Source: an uncultured Sphingomonadaceae bacterium
GTDB taxonomy: Bacteria > Pseudomonadota > Alphaproteobacteria > Sphingomonadales > Sphingomonadaceae
Direction of reading: 5' to 3'
Assembly: GCA_947493325.1 (NCBI GenBank)
Contig: CANLQI010000001.1
Span: 1,379,375 to 1,443,374, forward strand
Length of the DNA stretch: 64,000 nucleotides
In this document: positions 52,211-62,958 of the stretch, one piece after another
How positions within the stretch are numbered: position 1 is the stretch's first letter
Layout: the number at the start of each line of letters is the position of its first letter
Made by a program: the position numbers and the translations under genes
Notes under the pieces: generated by a model
Database searches by the model: none
Seen by the model: the letters and a program-made list of their open reading frames with translations, nothing else
What the model was told of the DNA's origin: nothing

Positions 52211-53740
52211 TTATTTCTTGGCTGCTGCTTTTTTGGCTGCCGGCTTTTTCGCGGCGGTTTTCTTGGCCGGAGCCTTTTTGGCCGCTGCTTTTTTAGCAGG
52301 CCCTTTTTTGGCAGGTGCCTTTTTTGCTGCCGGCTTCTTGGCGGCCGCTTTTTTGGCCGGGGCCTTTTTCTTCGCCGCGGCTTTCTTCTTGCCAGCTTTT
52401 GGTGCGGGTGTTTCTTCCGCTTCAATGGCCGCTTGAAGCTCTTCGCGGGTTACCGTGCGGTCTGTCACATCGGCTTTTTCGAATAGGAAGTCGACGACCT
52501 TGTCTTCATACATAGGCGCACGCAGCTGCGCGGCAGCCATTGGCTCCTGCTGCACATACTGCATGAAACGCTCGCGATCTTCAGCGCGGTATTGCTGTGC
52601 CGCCTGCTGGATCAGCATGTTCATTTCTTGGCTCGTCACTTCCACGCCATTGGCCTGACCGATTTCAGATAGCAACAGACCCAGACGCACGCGGCGCACC
52701 GCGATATCGCGATATTCGTCCTTGTCCGCTTCCATTTCCTTGCGCGCCGCTTCGGGATCTTCCTCATTCGCAAGTTCCTGTTCCAGCTGCTGCCAGATCT
52801 GGTCGAATTCAGCATCCACCATGGATGGCGGCACGTCAAAATCATGATCAGCGGCAAGCTGGTCAAGCAGCCCGCGCTTCATCTGCGTGCGGGTGAGGCC
52901 ATTGAGTTCCTGCTCGACCTGACCTTTCAGAAGCTCGCGCAATTGCTCCATGCCTTCCAGACCGAGGGATTTCGCAAATTCGTCGTCCGCCTTATTCTTC
53001 TTCGGCTTTTGAACTTCACCGACAACCACATCAAAGGTCGCGTCTTTGCCCTTAAGGTCATCGACATTATAATCGTCCGGGAATGTGACGTTCAAAACCT
53101 TTTCGTCATTGGCTTTCACGCCCACCAGCTGATCTTCAAAGCCCGGTATCAAGCGGCCTGAACCGAGCTCAACCGCCATACCTTCGCCTTTGCCGCCATC
53201 AAACGGAACGCCGTCCACTTTGCCTTCAAAATCGATTAGGACCTGATCGCCCATTTTCGCCTTGTAGGATTTGGCAGCTGTTTCAAAACTCTTCTGACTT
53301 TCTGTCAGACGTTCGACGGCTTCGTCGACTTCGCTGTCCTGTACTTCTGCGGTCAGACGCTCAAGTTTCAGGCCTTCCACTGAAGGCGTATCAATCTGCG
53401 GCAACACTTCGAGCTCAAGCGTGACCTCCGCATCCTTGCCGTTTTCATACCCATCGGCCAGTGTCACATTGGGCTGCATTGCCGGGCGCAGTTTATTGTC
53501 GTTAATGGCTTTATCAACGCTTTCACGAATCGCTGCATTCAGGGCATCCTGCGCCAGCGCTTCACCGTGCATCTTGCGCACCAGATTCGCCGGAACCTTG
53601 CCGGGGCGAAAGCCTGGCATATTGATCTGCGGCGCGATTTTCTTGACCTCGGCGTCGACTCGCTCCGCCACATCGGCGGCAGTAATGGTGATTTTATAGG
53701 CGCGTTTCAGGCCTTCGTTCAGCGTTTCGGAAGTTTGCAT
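52211..53740 (-). CDS. tig: Trigger factor with Lys/Ala-rich tail
   Basis: 509 residues; E. coli trigger factor has 432. Ribosome-binding motif MPGFRPGKVPANLVRK (the GFRxGxxP signature), PPIase domain with DQVLIDFEGKVDGVPFDGG and VTFPDDYNVDDLKGKDATF, then the helical chaperone arms. Residues ~448-509 are a repetitive tail made of (P/A)AKK units (KKAPAKKAAAKK), like histone H1 tails. Cotranslational folding chaperone. The tail is likely disordered and may bind nucleic acid or ribosomes; its role is unknown. Confidence 0.96.
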   Translation of the reverse strand: MQTSETLNEGLKRAYKITITAADVAERVDAEVKKIAPQINMPGFRPGKVPANLVRKMHGEALAQDALNAAIRESVDKAINDNKLRPAMQPNVTLADGYENGKDAEVTLELEVLPQIDTPSVEGLKLERLTAEVQDSEVDEAVERLTESQKSFETAAKSYKAKMGDQVLIDFEGKVDGVPFDGGKGEGMAVELGSGRLIPGFEDQLVGVKANDEKVLNVTFPDDYNVDDLKGKDATFDVVVGEVQKPKKNKADDEFAKSLGLEGMEQLRELLKGQVEQELNGLTRTQMKRGLLDQLAADHDFDVPPSMVDAEFDQIWQQLEQELANEEDPEAARKEMEADKDEYRDIAVRRVRLGLLLSEIGQANGVEVTSQEMNMLIQQAAQQYRAEDRERFMQYVQQEPMAAAQLRAPMYEDKVVDFLFEKADVTDRTVTREELQAAIEAEETPAPKAGKKKAAAKKKAPAKKAAAKKPAAKKAPAKKGPAKKAAAKKAPAKKTAAKKPAAKKAAAKK

Positions 53741-53836
53741 GGTACGTTTCTGCTCTCTTTATACAGCGTTACTTGTGTAGCGTTCATATGGCTCCGAATG
53801 GGCGGAACCCAAAATTTCATCATACCGGTTTCCTAA

Positions 53837-53921
53837 TGGTGCGGGCGAAGGGACTCGAACCCCCACACCTTGCGATACCAGAACCTAAATCTGGCGCGTC
53901 TACCAATTCCGCCACGCCCGC
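53837..53921 (-). tRNA. tRNA-Leu(TAG)
   Basis: 85 bases with encoded CCA. Acceptor GCGGGCG/CGCCCGC; D arm GGCGGAATTGGTAGACGC; anticodon stem CCAGA/TCTGG with loop TTTAGGT, anticodon TAG; a long variable arm; T arm GGGGGTTCGAGTCCC. Class II leucine tRNA reading CUN codons. Confidence 0.97.
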
Positions 53922-54098
53922 ATATCAGTTGCACTCGGTCAAGCGCGTGCGTCTATACAAAGCGCGCGCAAAGGGCAAGAGGCGATATGCCTTGCAATAT
54001 GGAATGCTACGCAAAGGAGTAAGTCTAGGCTCAAAAAGGAAATTCAATATCAGCAACAGTATTCTTGTCGCCGACAATGATTTTACATGCCGCGATTT

Positions 54099-55091
54099 TT
54101 ACATGCCGCCCTTGCTTTTGGCGATCAGGCGTCCGTTCTGGAATACGCCGACTATCAATGCGCTGCTTGCACCGGTTTTCCACTCATATGTGGTGATACC
54201 GCCGCCCGAAGATTTCTCGTCGCCGCTAAATCCGATGATCTGCGTGACATCGTCCAGCCGCATGCCTTCTTTGATACTGTCATAGGCGCTGCGTGATACA
54301 CCATAGGATGCCCGGCCAGGATCATCCGGAGTTTGCGGTGCAGCAGCGCTCGCATTGGCGGGCAAACCGCCCAGATTCTGGACCATATCGCGGTACGCAT
54401 CAATATATGCCAGCACGATGACCTGGCCGATTTTGGTGTTTTCATAGCCACTACCGCCCAATGCACCTGCAAGACCGCCTGTCCAGCCGCCTCCACCGCC
54501 GCGCACCGACAGATCAGATTTTCTGTAATAGCCTTCGGAAATCACTTCCATTTCCGTCGTCCGGGCGTTCACCAGCGAAAGCGTGACATTGGCCTCTTTC
54601 TTATTGACCTTGACGCGGCCCAGCAACCCGCCAAGACCGCCGCCCAATGCCCCCGCAATTGCGCCGCCAATGCTGCCGCCACCTGAATTTTCATTGCCGC
54701 CGACCATATCCGGAACGATAAAATAATCCGCCGCTTTCACTTGCTTACGGCCAATATTGGAGCCTTCCTGCAGCTCATCATTATCGGCAAGTGCGCGTTC
54801 GAGTGCGCGGCTATTGAGCCCCTTATTGCGGTCCACGAGTGTGAAACAGCCAGAGCGGGCCACAATCACCTTGATAAACGATTCCGGGGAGCGAAGTTTG
54901 TAACGCTGCCACCAGTTACTGTCGGGCTCCACAACAGCAATTGTGCCAAGACTTCGGGTGCAGCGCGGTATATCCGCCTGAGCATTTTCCTGCGCCTTGC
55001 GTCCCGATGATTTGGATTGCGCAGTAACAGGCGAAGAAATGAGGAGAGCTGATGAAATCAGCGCGGCAGCAAGAATATTCTTAATCGGCAT
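54099..55091 (-). CDS. CsgG/HfaB-like secreted protein with C-terminal BamE-like segment
   Basis: 330 residues with a Sec signal (MPIKNILAAALISSALLISSPVTA). The middle resembles CsgG/HfaB-type proteins: IAVVEPDSNWW, VARSGCFTLVDRNKGLNS, AADYFIVPDMVGGN and VTLSLVNARTTEMEVISEG. Two glycine-rich stretches (GGGSIGGAIAGALGGGLGG; GGGGGWTGGLAGALGGSG) interrupt it. The last ~70 residues (SAYDSIKEGMRLDDVTQIIG...TYEWKTG) look like a SmpA/BamE-type fold. CsgG relatives form outer-membrane secretion channels or take part in holdfast anchoring; no curli or hfa gene is nearby. Lipidation motif absent. Confidence 0.75.
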   Translation of the reverse strand: MPIKNILAAALISSALLISSPVTAQSKSSGRKAQENAQADIPRCTRSLGTIAVVEPDSNWWQRYKLRSPESFIKVIVARSGCFTLVDRNKGLNSRALERALADNDELQEGSNIGRKQVKAADYFIVPDMVGGNENSGGGSIGGAIAGALGGGLGGLLGRVKVNKKEANVTLSLVNARTTEMEVISEGYYRKSDLSVRGGGGGWTGGLAGALGGSGYENTKIGQVIVLAYIDAYRDMVQNLGGLPANASAAAPQTPDDPGRASYGVSRSAYDSIKEGMRLDDVTQIIGFSGDEKSSGGGITTYEWKTGASSALIVGVFQNGRLIAKSKGGM

Positions 55092-55223
55092 ATGGAACCC
55101 CCAGTTAGAGCAGATAGAAATAATAGTTTGTGCCTTGTCCAGACATCAAAACCGCTCTTGAATGCTTATCCTAACGGGAAGCCCTGACGGATGCAACTAT
55201 GCGCCAGTCCGCGTTGGCAATAG

Positions 55224-56726
55224 CTAACCGAGTATTTTCTTCAGCAGTTCATTCACAACCTGCGGATTGGCTTTGCCCTGCATTGCCTTCATGGTCTGAC
55301 CCACGAAGAAGCCGAACAGTTTGTCCTTGCCGCCGCGATATTCTTCAACCTTGTCGGCATTGGCTTCGAGAATTTTTTCGATTTCCGCTTCAATCGCTCC
55401 GGTGTCGCTGGTCTGTTTCAGGCCTTCGGTATCCGCGATTTCTTCTGCATCACGTCCGGTTTTCAGCACGATCTCATAGATCTCCTTCGCCTGCCCGCCG
55501 GATACGGAACCGCCCGCCACCATTGCCAATATAGCCGCATTGGCAGCCGGCGTATTATTTTCATGGTCCGCTGTGACTTCCAACGCTTTTTGGACGCCCG
55601 GCGCGATGGAAAGGGACCAGTTCGCCACCTGTGTGGCCACATCGGCTTCGGCCTTGCCCTGCTTGGCCGCAGTCTCTTTCAGCAGCACTTCAAATGCTCG
55701 CGCAGTCTCCGCTTCTGCGGTAAGGACAGCCGCATTATAGGCTGTAAGGCCCAGTTCGCTTTCATAGCGTTTGCGCTTGGCATCGGGCAGTTCAGGCAGC
55801 GATGCTTTACAGTCCGCAATAAAATCATCGGTCAGTTCCAGCGGCAGAAGATCCGGATCGGGGAAATAGCGATAATCGTGCGCATCTTCTTTCGAACGCA
55901 TCGACCGTGTTTCATTGCGGTCGGGGTCATAAAGCCGTGTTTCCTGGACAATTTCACCGCCCGCTTCAAGCACATCTACCTGGCGATTAGCTTCAATTTC
56001 AATGACCTGCTGGACAAACCTGACAGAGTTTACGTTTTTTGTTTCTGTGCGAATACCAAGTTCGCCTCCGGGCCTGCGGACGCTGACATTGACGTCGGCG
56101 CGCATTGACCCCTGCTCCATGTTGCCATCGCACGATCCCACATAGCGCAGAATTGAGCGCAATTTTTTGACATAGGCACCTGCCTCGACCGGGCTACGCA
56201 TATCGGGCCGCGACACGATTTCCATCAGCGCCACGCCGGAGCGGTTGAGATCGACATAGGACATGGTCGGATGCTGGTCGTGCATCAGCTTGCCCGCATC
56301 CTGTTCGATATGGATACGCTCGACACCGATTTCCTTGACTGCACTGTCCGGGTCTTTCTCATCGAGCGCAACTTCAATTACTCCCTCACCCACAATCGGG
56401 TGATAGAGCTGTGAAATCTGGTAGCCCTGCGGCAAATCGGCATAGAAATAATTCTTGCGGTCGAACCGCGAATATTTGTGAATTTCGGCATTCAGAGCCA
56501 AACCCGTCCGCACCGCCTGACGCACGCATTCCTGGTTCGGCACCGGCAGCATGCCGGGCATCGCTGCATCAACCAGCGACACCTGCGTATTGGGCTCCGC
56601 GCCAAATTCGGTCGAGGCGCCGGAAAACAGCTTGGCATTGGACGTAATCTGCGCATGGACTTCTAGGCCAATCACGACCTCCCAATCCCCGGTTGCGCCC
56701 TGTATGCGATATGTTGATTCAGTCAT
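55224..56726 (-). CDS. gatB: Asp/Glu-tRNA(Asn/Gln) amidotransferase subunit B
   Basis: 500 residues. Signature [13 protein letters not shown] at the start, [38 protein letters not shown] and the [22 protein letters not shown] block; C-terminal YqeY-like domain ending with [17 protein letters not shown]. With GatA and GatC converts mischarged Glu-tRNA(Gln)/Asp-tRNA(Asn). A REP-like element separates it from gatA upstream. Confidence 0.97.
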   Translation of the reverse strand: MTESTYRIQGATGDWEVVIGLEVHAQITSNAKLFSGASTEFGAEPNTQVSLVDAAMPGMLPVPNQECVRQAVRTGLALNAEIHKYSRFDRKNYFYADLPQGYQISQLYHPIVGEGVIEVALDEKDPDSAVKEIGVERIHIEQDAGKLMHDQHPTMSYVDLNRSGVALMEIVSRPDMRSPVEAGAYVKKLRSILRYVGSCDGNMEQGSMRADVNVSVRRPGGELGIRTETKNVNSVRFVQQVIEIEANRQVDVLEAGGEIVQETRLYDPDRNETRSMRSKEDAHDYRYFPDPDLLPLELTDDFIADCKASLPELPDAKRKRYESELGLTAYNAAVLTAEAETARAFEVLLKETAAKQGKAEADVATQVANWSLSIAPGVQKALEVTADHENNTPAANAAILAMVAGGSVSGGQAKEIYEIVLKTGRDAEEIADTEGLKQTSDTGAIEAEIEKILEANADKVEEYRGGKDKLFGFFVGQTMKAMQGKANPQVVNELLKKILG

Positions 56727-56748
56727 TATCTTACTTTCGCGAAAAATA

Positions 56749-56832
56749 CCGTTAGCGCTGAGCTTGTCGAAGCACGTGTATCAAAATAGTGCCTAGCCGA
56801 TGGACATCCTTCGACAGGCTCAGGATTAACGG
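56749..56832. repeat. REP-like palindromic element, family B
   Basis: In the gatA-gatB gap. Arms CCGTTAGCGCTGAGCTTGTC and the near-complement GACAGGCTCAGGATTAACGG around a ~45-base centre; third copy of the element at 16145 and 17979. Confidence 0.87.
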
Positions 56833-56846
56833 CCTTTGTTGCAATC

Positions 56847-58331
56847 TCACCACCATTTATCCGGACGTGCCGTAAATCCTGCGCGCTGTTCGATGGCGAG
56901 GCCAGCATTCAGCACACTTTGCTCATCCAGAGCTTTGCCAACGATCTGAAGACCCAGCGGCAGCCCCTGCCCGTCCAGCCCGCCCGGCACCGACATGGCG
57001 GGAAGGCCCGCAAGCGATGCAGGTACGGCAAATACGTCATTCAGGTACATGGCGAGTGGATCATCCGCCTTTTCACCCAACCCAAATGCTGCGCTCGGCG
57101 CAGTCGGGGCAAGGATAACGTCGCAATGCTCCCATGCGGCCTCAAAATCGCGCGCGATCAGCGTGCGCACCTTTTGCGCCTGCGTGTAATAGGCGTCATA
57201 GAAACCGGCGGACAGAACATATGTACCGATCATGATACGCCGCTTCACCTCTGGGCCAAAGCCTTCGGCCCGGGTGGCGGCATACATATCCTGAAGCCCT
57301 GCACCGTCCGGAAGCTCGCGCGTGCCATAACGCACACCGTCATAGCGCGCGAGATTCGAGGAAGCCTCTGCCGGCGCGATAATATAATAGGCAGGCAGCG
57401 CATATTTGGTGTGCGGCAGCGAGATTTCGACAATCTCTGCGCCCGCATCCTTGAGCCATTCCGCCCCTTTGTCCCACAGCTCGTTAATCTCGGCGGGCGT
57501 GCCATCAATCCGATATTCTTTGGGAATGCCGACACGTTTGCCTTTCAGATCGCTCGACAATGCGCTTTCCCAGTCAGGAACCGGCAAGTCGAGCGAAGTC
57601 GCGTCTTTCGGATCGAACCCGGCCATTGCCTGCAGCATGATGGCGCAATCGGTCACATCATGCGCCATCGGCCCCGCCTGATCGAGTGAGCTCGCAAATG
57701 CCACCACGCCCCAGCGTGAACAGCGGCCATAGGTCGGTTTGATTCCGGAAATGCCGACAAATGCAGCAGGCTGACGGATCGAACCGCCTGTATCCGTACC
57801 GGTCGCCGCAGGGCATAAGCGCCCTGATACGGCCGATGCACTGCCGCCCGAGGAACCGCCGGGCGCCAGGTCGGTATTGCCGCCGTCATTGCGCCGCCAC
57901 GGGGAAATCACATTGCCAAATGCGCTGGTCTCGTTGGACGAGCCCATGGCAAACTGGTCCATATTAAGCTTGCCGAGCATGCCCGCGCCCGCTTTCCACA
58001 GGTTCGCAGACACGGTCGATTCATATTGCGGGGTGAAGCCTTCCAGAATGTGGCTCGCCGCTGTTGTCGCCACGCCTTCGGTGCAGAAAAGGTCTTTCAT
58101 GCCAATCGGCACGCCTGCCATTGGCGCCAGTTCCTCACCTGCCGCGCGCGCCTTGTCCGCTGCATCGGCCGCGGCCAGCGCATGTTCGGGCGTTTCCACC
58201 AGAAATGCGTTCAGCTGTTTGCCCGCCGCAACATTGGCATTGAAAGCCTCAGTCACTTCACGCGCGGAAAATGTGCCTTCGCGCACGCCATCACGGATCG
58301 CTTTGACCCCCAGATCAGTAATATTGGTCAC
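56847..58331 (-). CDS. gatA: Asp/Glu-tRNA(Asn/Gln) amidotransferase subunit A
   Basis: 494 residues. Starts with GTG that shares its G with the gatC stop (TAGTG). Amidase signature family: catalytic Lys in [11 protein letters not shown], cis-Ser and nucleophile Ser in [16 protein letters not shown] and [10 protein letters not shown]. Supplies ammonia from glutamine to GatB. The gatC-gatA-gatB order and coupling indicate one operon. Confidence 0.97.
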   Translation of the reverse strand: MTNITDLGVKAIRDGVREGTFSAREVTEAFNANVAAGKQLNAFLVETPEHALAAADAADKARAAGEELAPMAGVPIGMKDLFCTEGVATTAASHILEGFTPQYESTVSANLWKAGAGMLGKLNMDQFAMGSSNETSAFGNVISPWRRNDGGNTDLAPGGSSGGSASAVSGRLCPAATGTDTGGSIRQPAAFVGISGIKPTYGRCSRWGVVAFASSLDQAGPMAHDVTDCAIMLQAMAGFDPKDATSLDLPVPDWESALSSDLKGKRVGIPKEYRIDGTPAEINELWDKGAEWLKDAGAEIVEISLPHTKYALPAYYIIAPAEASSNLARYDGVRYGTRELPDGAGLQDMYAATRAEGFGPEVKRRIMIGTYVLSAGFYDAYYTQAQKVRTLIARDFEAAWEHCDVILAPTAPSAAFGLGEKADDPLAMYLNDVFAVPASLAGLPAMSVPGGLDGQGLPLGLQIVGKALDEQSVLNAGLAIEQRAGFTARPDKWW

Positions 58332-58633
58332 TATTCAATCACCTTCGGAACGCCGAAAAAGCCATGTTCGGCCACAGGCGCATTGGCCAGCACCTTGTCA
58401 CGCACACCGCCGCCGGTCAGCGGGTCGGCATTGATGACATCATCGCGCAGGCGCAGCTTGTTGGGGATAACGGCTGTCATCGGCTCGACACCGCTGACAT
58501 CGACTTCACCCAATTGTTCCACCCAGCCCAATATATTGTTGAGCTCGGGCACCAGAGCCTCCACCTCGGCATCATCCATATGAATGCGCGCGAGCGAGGC
58601 GATTTTTTTGACTGTTTTGCTATCTACTGACAT
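58331..58633 (-). CDS. gatC: Asp/Glu-tRNA(Asn/Gln) amidotransferase subunit C
   Basis: 100 residues. [21 protein letters not shown] and [25 protein letters not shown] are the GatC hallmarks (helical hairpin wrapping GatA). First gene of the operon; overlaps gatA by one base. Confidence 0.95.
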   Translation of the reverse strand: MSVDSKTVKKIASLARIHMDDAEVEALVPELNNILGWVEQLGEVDVSGVEPMTAVIPNKLRLRDDVINADPLTGGGVRDKVLANAPVAEHGFFGVPKVIE

Positions 58634-58828
58634 GATCTAGCCGCTAGCATCACGCCTGAAAGCTGGCAAGTGGGAAGGAAGCAGAAAAAGCACATTCTGT
58701 CCTCATTACAATTCAAAGAGCCATTGCACACGTGCCGTCATTCTGTATAGGCGTCCGACAGTTCAGCATCTATTTATCCGGCGCATCATATCCATGCGCT
58801 CTTATAGACTATAGAGCCGGAGGTATTT

Positions 58829-59938
58829 TTGGCACGCAAGTTTCTTTATTTTATAGCGTTTTGTGTTTTTGCGGTGGTGGCCGTGCTGGCCGGGCTGGCG
58901 CTGTTTCCGCAAAAGGCCGCCGAAATCGCGTTTGTTCCGCAAACTGAATTTGTCGAACAGGAAGAAGCCCAGGCGAGCGCCTATGCACCGCTCGACATGT
59001 GGTATTCACGGCCCGAAATAGGCGCGGATGATCCGGCATTATGGACACCCGAAAATTTCGAACCCGGCACGGACCAAAAGGCGGCTCTGTTTTTCGTCCA
59101 TCCGACCTCTTATCTGACTCGCGATAACTGGAATGCGCCGCTGGATGATGCGGATTCGCAGGCACGGGCCAGGATATTTATCCGCAGCCAGGCCAGCGTG
59201 TTTAACGGTTCGGCGGAAATATGGGCTCCGCGTTATCGGCAGGCAACATTGGGCGCATTCCTGACCGACAAACCGGAAGGCAAGCAGGCGCTGGATGCCG
59301 CCTATCTGGATGTGCAGACGGCATTTGAGGAATTTCTCGCAAAAATCCCGGAGGACAAACCCATTATCCTTGCCGGACATAGTCAGGGATCACTGCATCT
59401 TACCTATTTGCTGCAGAATTTCGTGAAAGATAAACCGTTCGCGGACCGTATTGTAGGTGTATATATTATCGGCTGGCCGGTGTCGGTTGAAAATGACCTG
59501 GAGCCGATGGGGCTTCCGGCCTGCAACGCACCCGAACAGACCGGCTGTATCATTAGCTGGCAAAGCTATGCAGAGCCTGCGGATACGTCTTTGGTGACAC
59601 AGGCCTATGACCTCACCATCGGGTTCGACGGTGAACCGCGCAAGGGCAAGCGGATGCTGTGTACCAACCCGATCACCGGCACCGTGGACGGGGAAGCGCC
59701 AGCCGAAGAAAATCTGGGCACGCTGATACCCAATACCGATTTAACCGATGGCCGGATTGAGCCAGCCGCAGTGCCTGCGCGCTGCGACGAACGCGGATTC
59801 CTGTTAATCGGTGACCCGCCTGACCTTGGTTCCTATGTGCTGCCGGGCGAGAATTATCACGTGTACGATTATCCATTGTTTTGGGCCAATGCCCGCGCGG
59901 ATGCAGACCGGAGGGTGGCGGCATTTCTGGCACGCTGA
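58829..59938 (+). CDS. DUF3089 alpha/beta-hydrolase-like protein
   Basis: 369 residues. Start is TTG, supported by CCGGAGG eight to twelve bases upstream and by a membrane segment directly after it ([25 protein letters not shown]). DUF3089 marks: [10 protein letters not shown], the nucleophile-elbow-like [12 protein letters not shown], and [29 protein letters not shown] and CTNPITGT. Probably a periplasmic hydrolase anchored in the inner membrane; substrate unknown. It overlaps the beginning of ruvX. Confidence 0.88.
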   Translation: MARKFLYFIAFCVFAVVAVLAGLALFPQKAAEIAFVPQTEFVEQEEAQASAYAPLDMWYSRPEIGADDPALWTPENFEPGTDQKAALFFVHPTSYLTRDNWNAPLDDADSQARARIFIRSQASVFNGSAEIWAPRYRQATLGAFLTDKPEGKQALDAAYLDVQTAFEEFLAKIPEDKPIILAGHSQGSLHLTYLLQNFVKDKPFADRIVGVYIIGWPVSVENDLEPMGLPACNAPEQTGCIISWQSYAEPADTSLVTQAYDLTIGFDGEPRKGKRMLCTNPITGTVDGEAPAEENLGTLIPNTDLTDGRIEPAAVPARCDERGFLLIGDPPDLGSYVLPGENYHVYDYPLFWANARADADRRVAAFLAR

Positions 59939-60396
59939 TCACGGAAGATACGCGCGCATATCGCGCCGCGCTGCCGGATGCCGGGCGGCTCATGGGGCTG
60001 GATGTGGGTTCCAAGACAATCGGCACGGCATTTTGCGACGCCGGATGGTCGTTTGCCACCGCCGCCAAAACGATCAAGCGCCGCAAATTCGCACAGGACC
60101 GCGGGGCGATAGTCCAGCTTATCGGGGAACAGGCCGTCACCGGACTTGTCATCGGCCTGCCGCTGAACCTTGATGGAACAAACAGTCCGCAGACCCAGTC
60201 GGTGCGCTCGTTTGCGCAGAATATGAAAGATGCCGGCCTGCCGATCCTGTTATGGGACGAACGCTGGTCGACACAGGCAGTGGAACGCGCGCTGATTGAA
60301 CAGGATGTCACCCGCGGCAAACGCGCCGAACGCATCGACAGCAGCGCAGCGGCGTATATTCTGCAGGGCGCGATTGATGCATTGGTGAACATATAG
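59923..60396 (+). CDS. ruvX: Putative pre-16S rRNA nuclease / Holliday junction resolvase-like YqgF
   Basis: About 157 residues. RNase H-like fold: [58 protein letters not shown] and [16 protein letters not shown] with catalytic Asp positions. Probably trims the 16S rRNA 5' end as YqgF does. No ATG/GTG/TTG start gives a family-like N-terminus: an ATT at 59923 lies seven bases after GGAGGG, and a CTG at 59935 overlaps the DUF3089 stop (CTGA). An ATG at 59991 would cut off the first strand's lead. The ATT was taken; start uncertain. Confidence 0.85.
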   Translation: MSGTLITEDTRAYRAALPDAGRLMGLDVGSKTIGTAFCDAGWSFATAAKTIKRRKFAQDRGAIVQLIGEQAVTGLVIGLPLNLDGTNSPQTQSVRSFAQNMKDAGLPILLWDERWSTQAVERALIEQDVTRGKRAERIDSSAAAYILQGAIDALVNI

Positions 60397-60418
60397 ACCC
60401 AGACATCTTTCATATGAA

Positions 60419-60510
60419 CGTCATTCCCGCGAAAGCGGGAATCTATCTCACTAAATCCGCATATTGATGCAACTGTTGTGAGATAGATTCCCAATCAAGC
60501 TGGGAATGAC
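60419..60510. repeat. REP-like palindromic element, family A
   Basis: Between ruvX and pyrB. CGTCATTCCCGC-GAAA-GCGGGAAT opens it, ATTCCCAATC...GCTGGGAATGAC closes it, and the two hairpins are joined by an outer pairing ATCTATCTCA/TGAGATAGAT. Confidence 0.87.
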
Positions 60511-60596
60511 TGTATTTTAGGACTCGCAATTCAAACATTCCGCCTTGTGAATTATCTTGACCACGCCCCCCTTCTGAACCTACACGCTTGGCTTTA

Positions 60597-61589
60597 ATGA
60601 CATCGCCAAATGACACTTCGCCCGGCGCCTATCCGAATGGATCGGACGCGTTTCCGCATCATAACCTGCTGGGGATTGCAGGATTGCAGCCCTGGGAGAT
60701 TGAATATCTTCTGGATGAGGCGCAGCAATGGGTCGATCTCAACCGTCAATCAAGCAAGCATGACGACCGGCTCGCAGGGCTTACCGTCATCAACGCTTTC
60801 TTTGAAAATTCAACCCGCACGCTTTTGTCATTCGAGATTGCGGGCAAAAGACTGGGCGCCGATGTCGTCAATATGCACGCCGCGCAATCCAGCATCAAAA
60901 AGGGCGAAACGCTGATCGACACAGCGGTGACGCTGAACGCCATGCGCGCCGATGCGATCGTCATCCGCCACGGCAGCAGCGGTGCGGTGCAATTGATCGC
61001 CGACAAAGTCGACTGCCCCGTGCTCAATGCCGGGGATGGCAGCCATGAGCATCCGACACAGGCGCTGCTGGATGCGCTTACCATCCGCCGCCGCAGGGGC
61101 AATATCTCCGGGCAGACCATCACCATATGCGGCGATATCCTGCACAGCCGCGTGGCCCGGTCCAATATCATCTGCCTGCGCACATTGGGGGCAATTGTAC
61201 GCGTGGTTGGGCCGCCTTCGCTGCTTCCGCCCGCGATCAAAGAGATGGGCGTGGAAGTATATACTGATTTCGATGCCGCGCTAAACGGATGTGATGTCGT
61301 TATGATGCTGCGGCTTCAAAATGAACGTATGCAGGGCCAGTACATTCCCTCGCCCGGCGAATATCATTACCTCTATGGCCTGACCGAAGAAAGACTCGCG
61401 AAAGCCGGTGATGGCATATTGGTGATGCACCCGGGGCCAATGAACCGCGGCGTGGAGATTGTGAGCTCCATTGCCGATGATGCAGAGCGGTCAACTATCA
61501 CGGAACAGGTGGAGATGGGCGTGGCCATGCGTATGGCATGTCTGGACATACTGACCCGAAGATCGCGCGGCGTGGAGGGTTGGACATGA
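60597..61589 (+). CDS. pyrB: Aspartate carbamoyltransferase catalytic subunit
   Basis: 330 residues from [20 protein letters not shown]; a TTG three codons earlier is also in frame. Carbamoyl-phosphate site [13 protein letters not shown], aspartate site [19 protein letters not shown], and [32 protein letters not shown]. Commits carbamoyl phosphate and aspartate to pyrimidine synthesis. Overlaps the following dihydroorotase-like gene by four bases (ATGA); no pyrI subunit is present, as expected for ATCases that pair with a dihydroorotase homologue. Confidence 0.97.
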   Translation: MTSPNDTSPGAYPNGSDAFPHHNLLGIAGLQPWEIEYLLDEAQQWVDLNRQSSKHDDRLAGLTVINAFFENSTRTLLSFEIAGKRLGADVVNMHAAQSSIKKGETLIDTAVTLNAMRADAIVIRHGSSGAVQLIADKVDCPVLNAGDGSHEHPTQALLDALTIRRRRGNISGQTITICGDILHSRVARSNIICLRTLGAIVRVVGPPSLLPPAIKEMGVEVYTDFDAALNGCDVVMMLRLQNERMQGQYIPSPGEYHYLYGLTEERLAKAGDGILVMHPGPMNRGVEIVSSIADDAERSTITEQVEMGVAMRMACLDILTRRSRGVEGWT

Positions 61590-62806
61590 GTATTGCAGTT
61601 ACAAACGGCCAGCTGATTCTGCCCGATCAGGATGCACCTGTATCTGGCGGCATAGCCAGCGATGGCGATGTCATATGCGCCATAGGCGAAGTTCCGGCAC
61701 AGGATAATACGATCGATGCCAAGGGCGCGCTGGTGGCGCCCGGTATTGTCGACCTGGGTGTATTTGCCATCGACAAGCCTGCCTTTCATTTTGGCGGCAT
61801 TACCCGCGCGGCCTTAATGCCGGACCAGTCACCACCGCTTGATTATCCGGCGCGCGTCCGGTTTGCTGCCTATTCGGGCAAACCTGACCTATGGGTACAT
61901 CCTTTGGGCGCGGCGACCGTTAATCTGGACAGCCATGAAATGGCCGAAATCGCGTTAATGCAGGAAGCGGGCGCAAAAGCGATAGCCACGGGCCGCAACT
62001 GGATCGCTGATAGCGGCATGATGCGGCGGCTGATGCAATATTGTGCCGCGCTGGATCTTGCATTGATTATACATAGCGAGGATGGCGGTCTTACCGGCAA
62101 TGCGGTGGCCACCGATGGTGAAATGGCCACACGGCTTGGCCTGTCAAGCGCGCCTTCCGAGGCGGAAGCCATTGCCATTGCCCGCGATATCGAACTCGCC
62201 CGTATGACAGGCGCAAAAGTGCACTTTCGTCAGGTAACGACTGCTGCCGCGCTCGACCTGATTCGCAAAGCGAAATCCGGCGGGCTGCATATCACCTGCG
62301 GCATCACGCCTGCGCATCTGTTTCTCTCTGACCTTGCGATGGGTAATTTCCGCACCTTTGCGCATCTGTCCCCGCCGCTGCGATCGGAGGGCGACCGGCA
62401 GGCCTGTCTTGCCGCGGCTGCAGATGGCACGATTGATGTCATATCCTCGGGCCATGATCCGCGCGGCCCGGAAGACAAGCGGTTGCCCTTTGCCGATGCC
62501 GCCCCCGGCATGGCGGGCGCAGAAAGCCTGCTTGCGCTTTCACTGGGACTGGTGCGTGATGGCCATATCTCTATCAACCGCCTGTTCGACTTGCTGGCAC
62601 GTAACCCGGCCCGCATATTGGGCGTCCCCGCAGGCGCACTGGCGAAAGGAATGGACGCCGATTTCATAATATTTGATGCCGATGCTCCGTGGCAGATATC
62701 GTCTGACAAAATGCGCGCAAATGCAGGCAATACTCCGTTTGATGGCATGCCGGTGCAGGGCAAGGTATCTGCCGTCTATAAAGGCGCGAAAGCGGTTTGG
62801 TTATAA
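61586..62806 (+). CDS. pyrX: Dihydroorotase-like protein, probably non-catalytic (PyrC'/PyrX type)
   Basis: 406 residues from [19 protein letters not shown]. It aligns with dihydroorotase along its length, but zinc ligands are missing: the usual PG-x-x-D-x-H-x-H reads PGIVDLGVF, the usual HVSTA site is FRQVTTA, and the usual D-H-A-P-H reads GHDPR. IHSED keeps one His. It should therefore be unable to hydrolyse dihydroorotate and instead serve as structural partner of PyrB, as the inactive PyrC' of Pseudomonas does; a true pyrC would be elsewhere. The four-base overlap with pyrB supports stoichiometric synthesis. Confidence 0.9.
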   Translation: MSIAVTNGQLILPDQDAPVSGGIASDGDVICAIGEVPAQDNTIDAKGALVAPGIVDLGVFAIDKPAFHFGGITRAALMPDQSPPLDYPARVRFAAYSGKPDLWVHPLGAATVNLDSHEMAEIALMQEAGAKAIATGRNWIADSGMMRRLMQYCAALDLALIIHSEDGGLTGNAVATDGEMATRLGLSSAPSEAEAIAIARDIELARMTGAKVHFRQVTTAAALDLIRKAKSGGLHITCGITPAHLFLSDLAMGNFRTFAHLSPPLRSEGDRQACLAAAADGTIDVISSGHDPRGPEDKRLPFADAAPGMAGAESLLALSLGLVRDGHISINRLFDLLARNPARILGVPAGALAKGMDADFIIFDADAPWQISSDKMRANAGNTPFDGMPVQGKVSAVYKGAKAVWL

Positions 62807-62958
62807 CTATTTGCTTTGATAAGCAGCGTTTTTGCCCCACCGGAATTTGTAAAAACTTGGCCCCCAGCAAGAATAATGCTGGCCTATCGGCATAGATACT
62901 GAACATAATATGCGGCACTATGGGGATGGTTTGGTTTTGATTGGGGCCGGAGAAGAAC

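Noticed and set aside
53773-54285. Open frame beginning MCSVHMAP and containing RAKGLEPPHLAIPEPKSG
   Set aside because: It reads through tRNA-Leu on the opposite strand; such peptides are a well-known annotation artefact of antisense tRNA-Leu.
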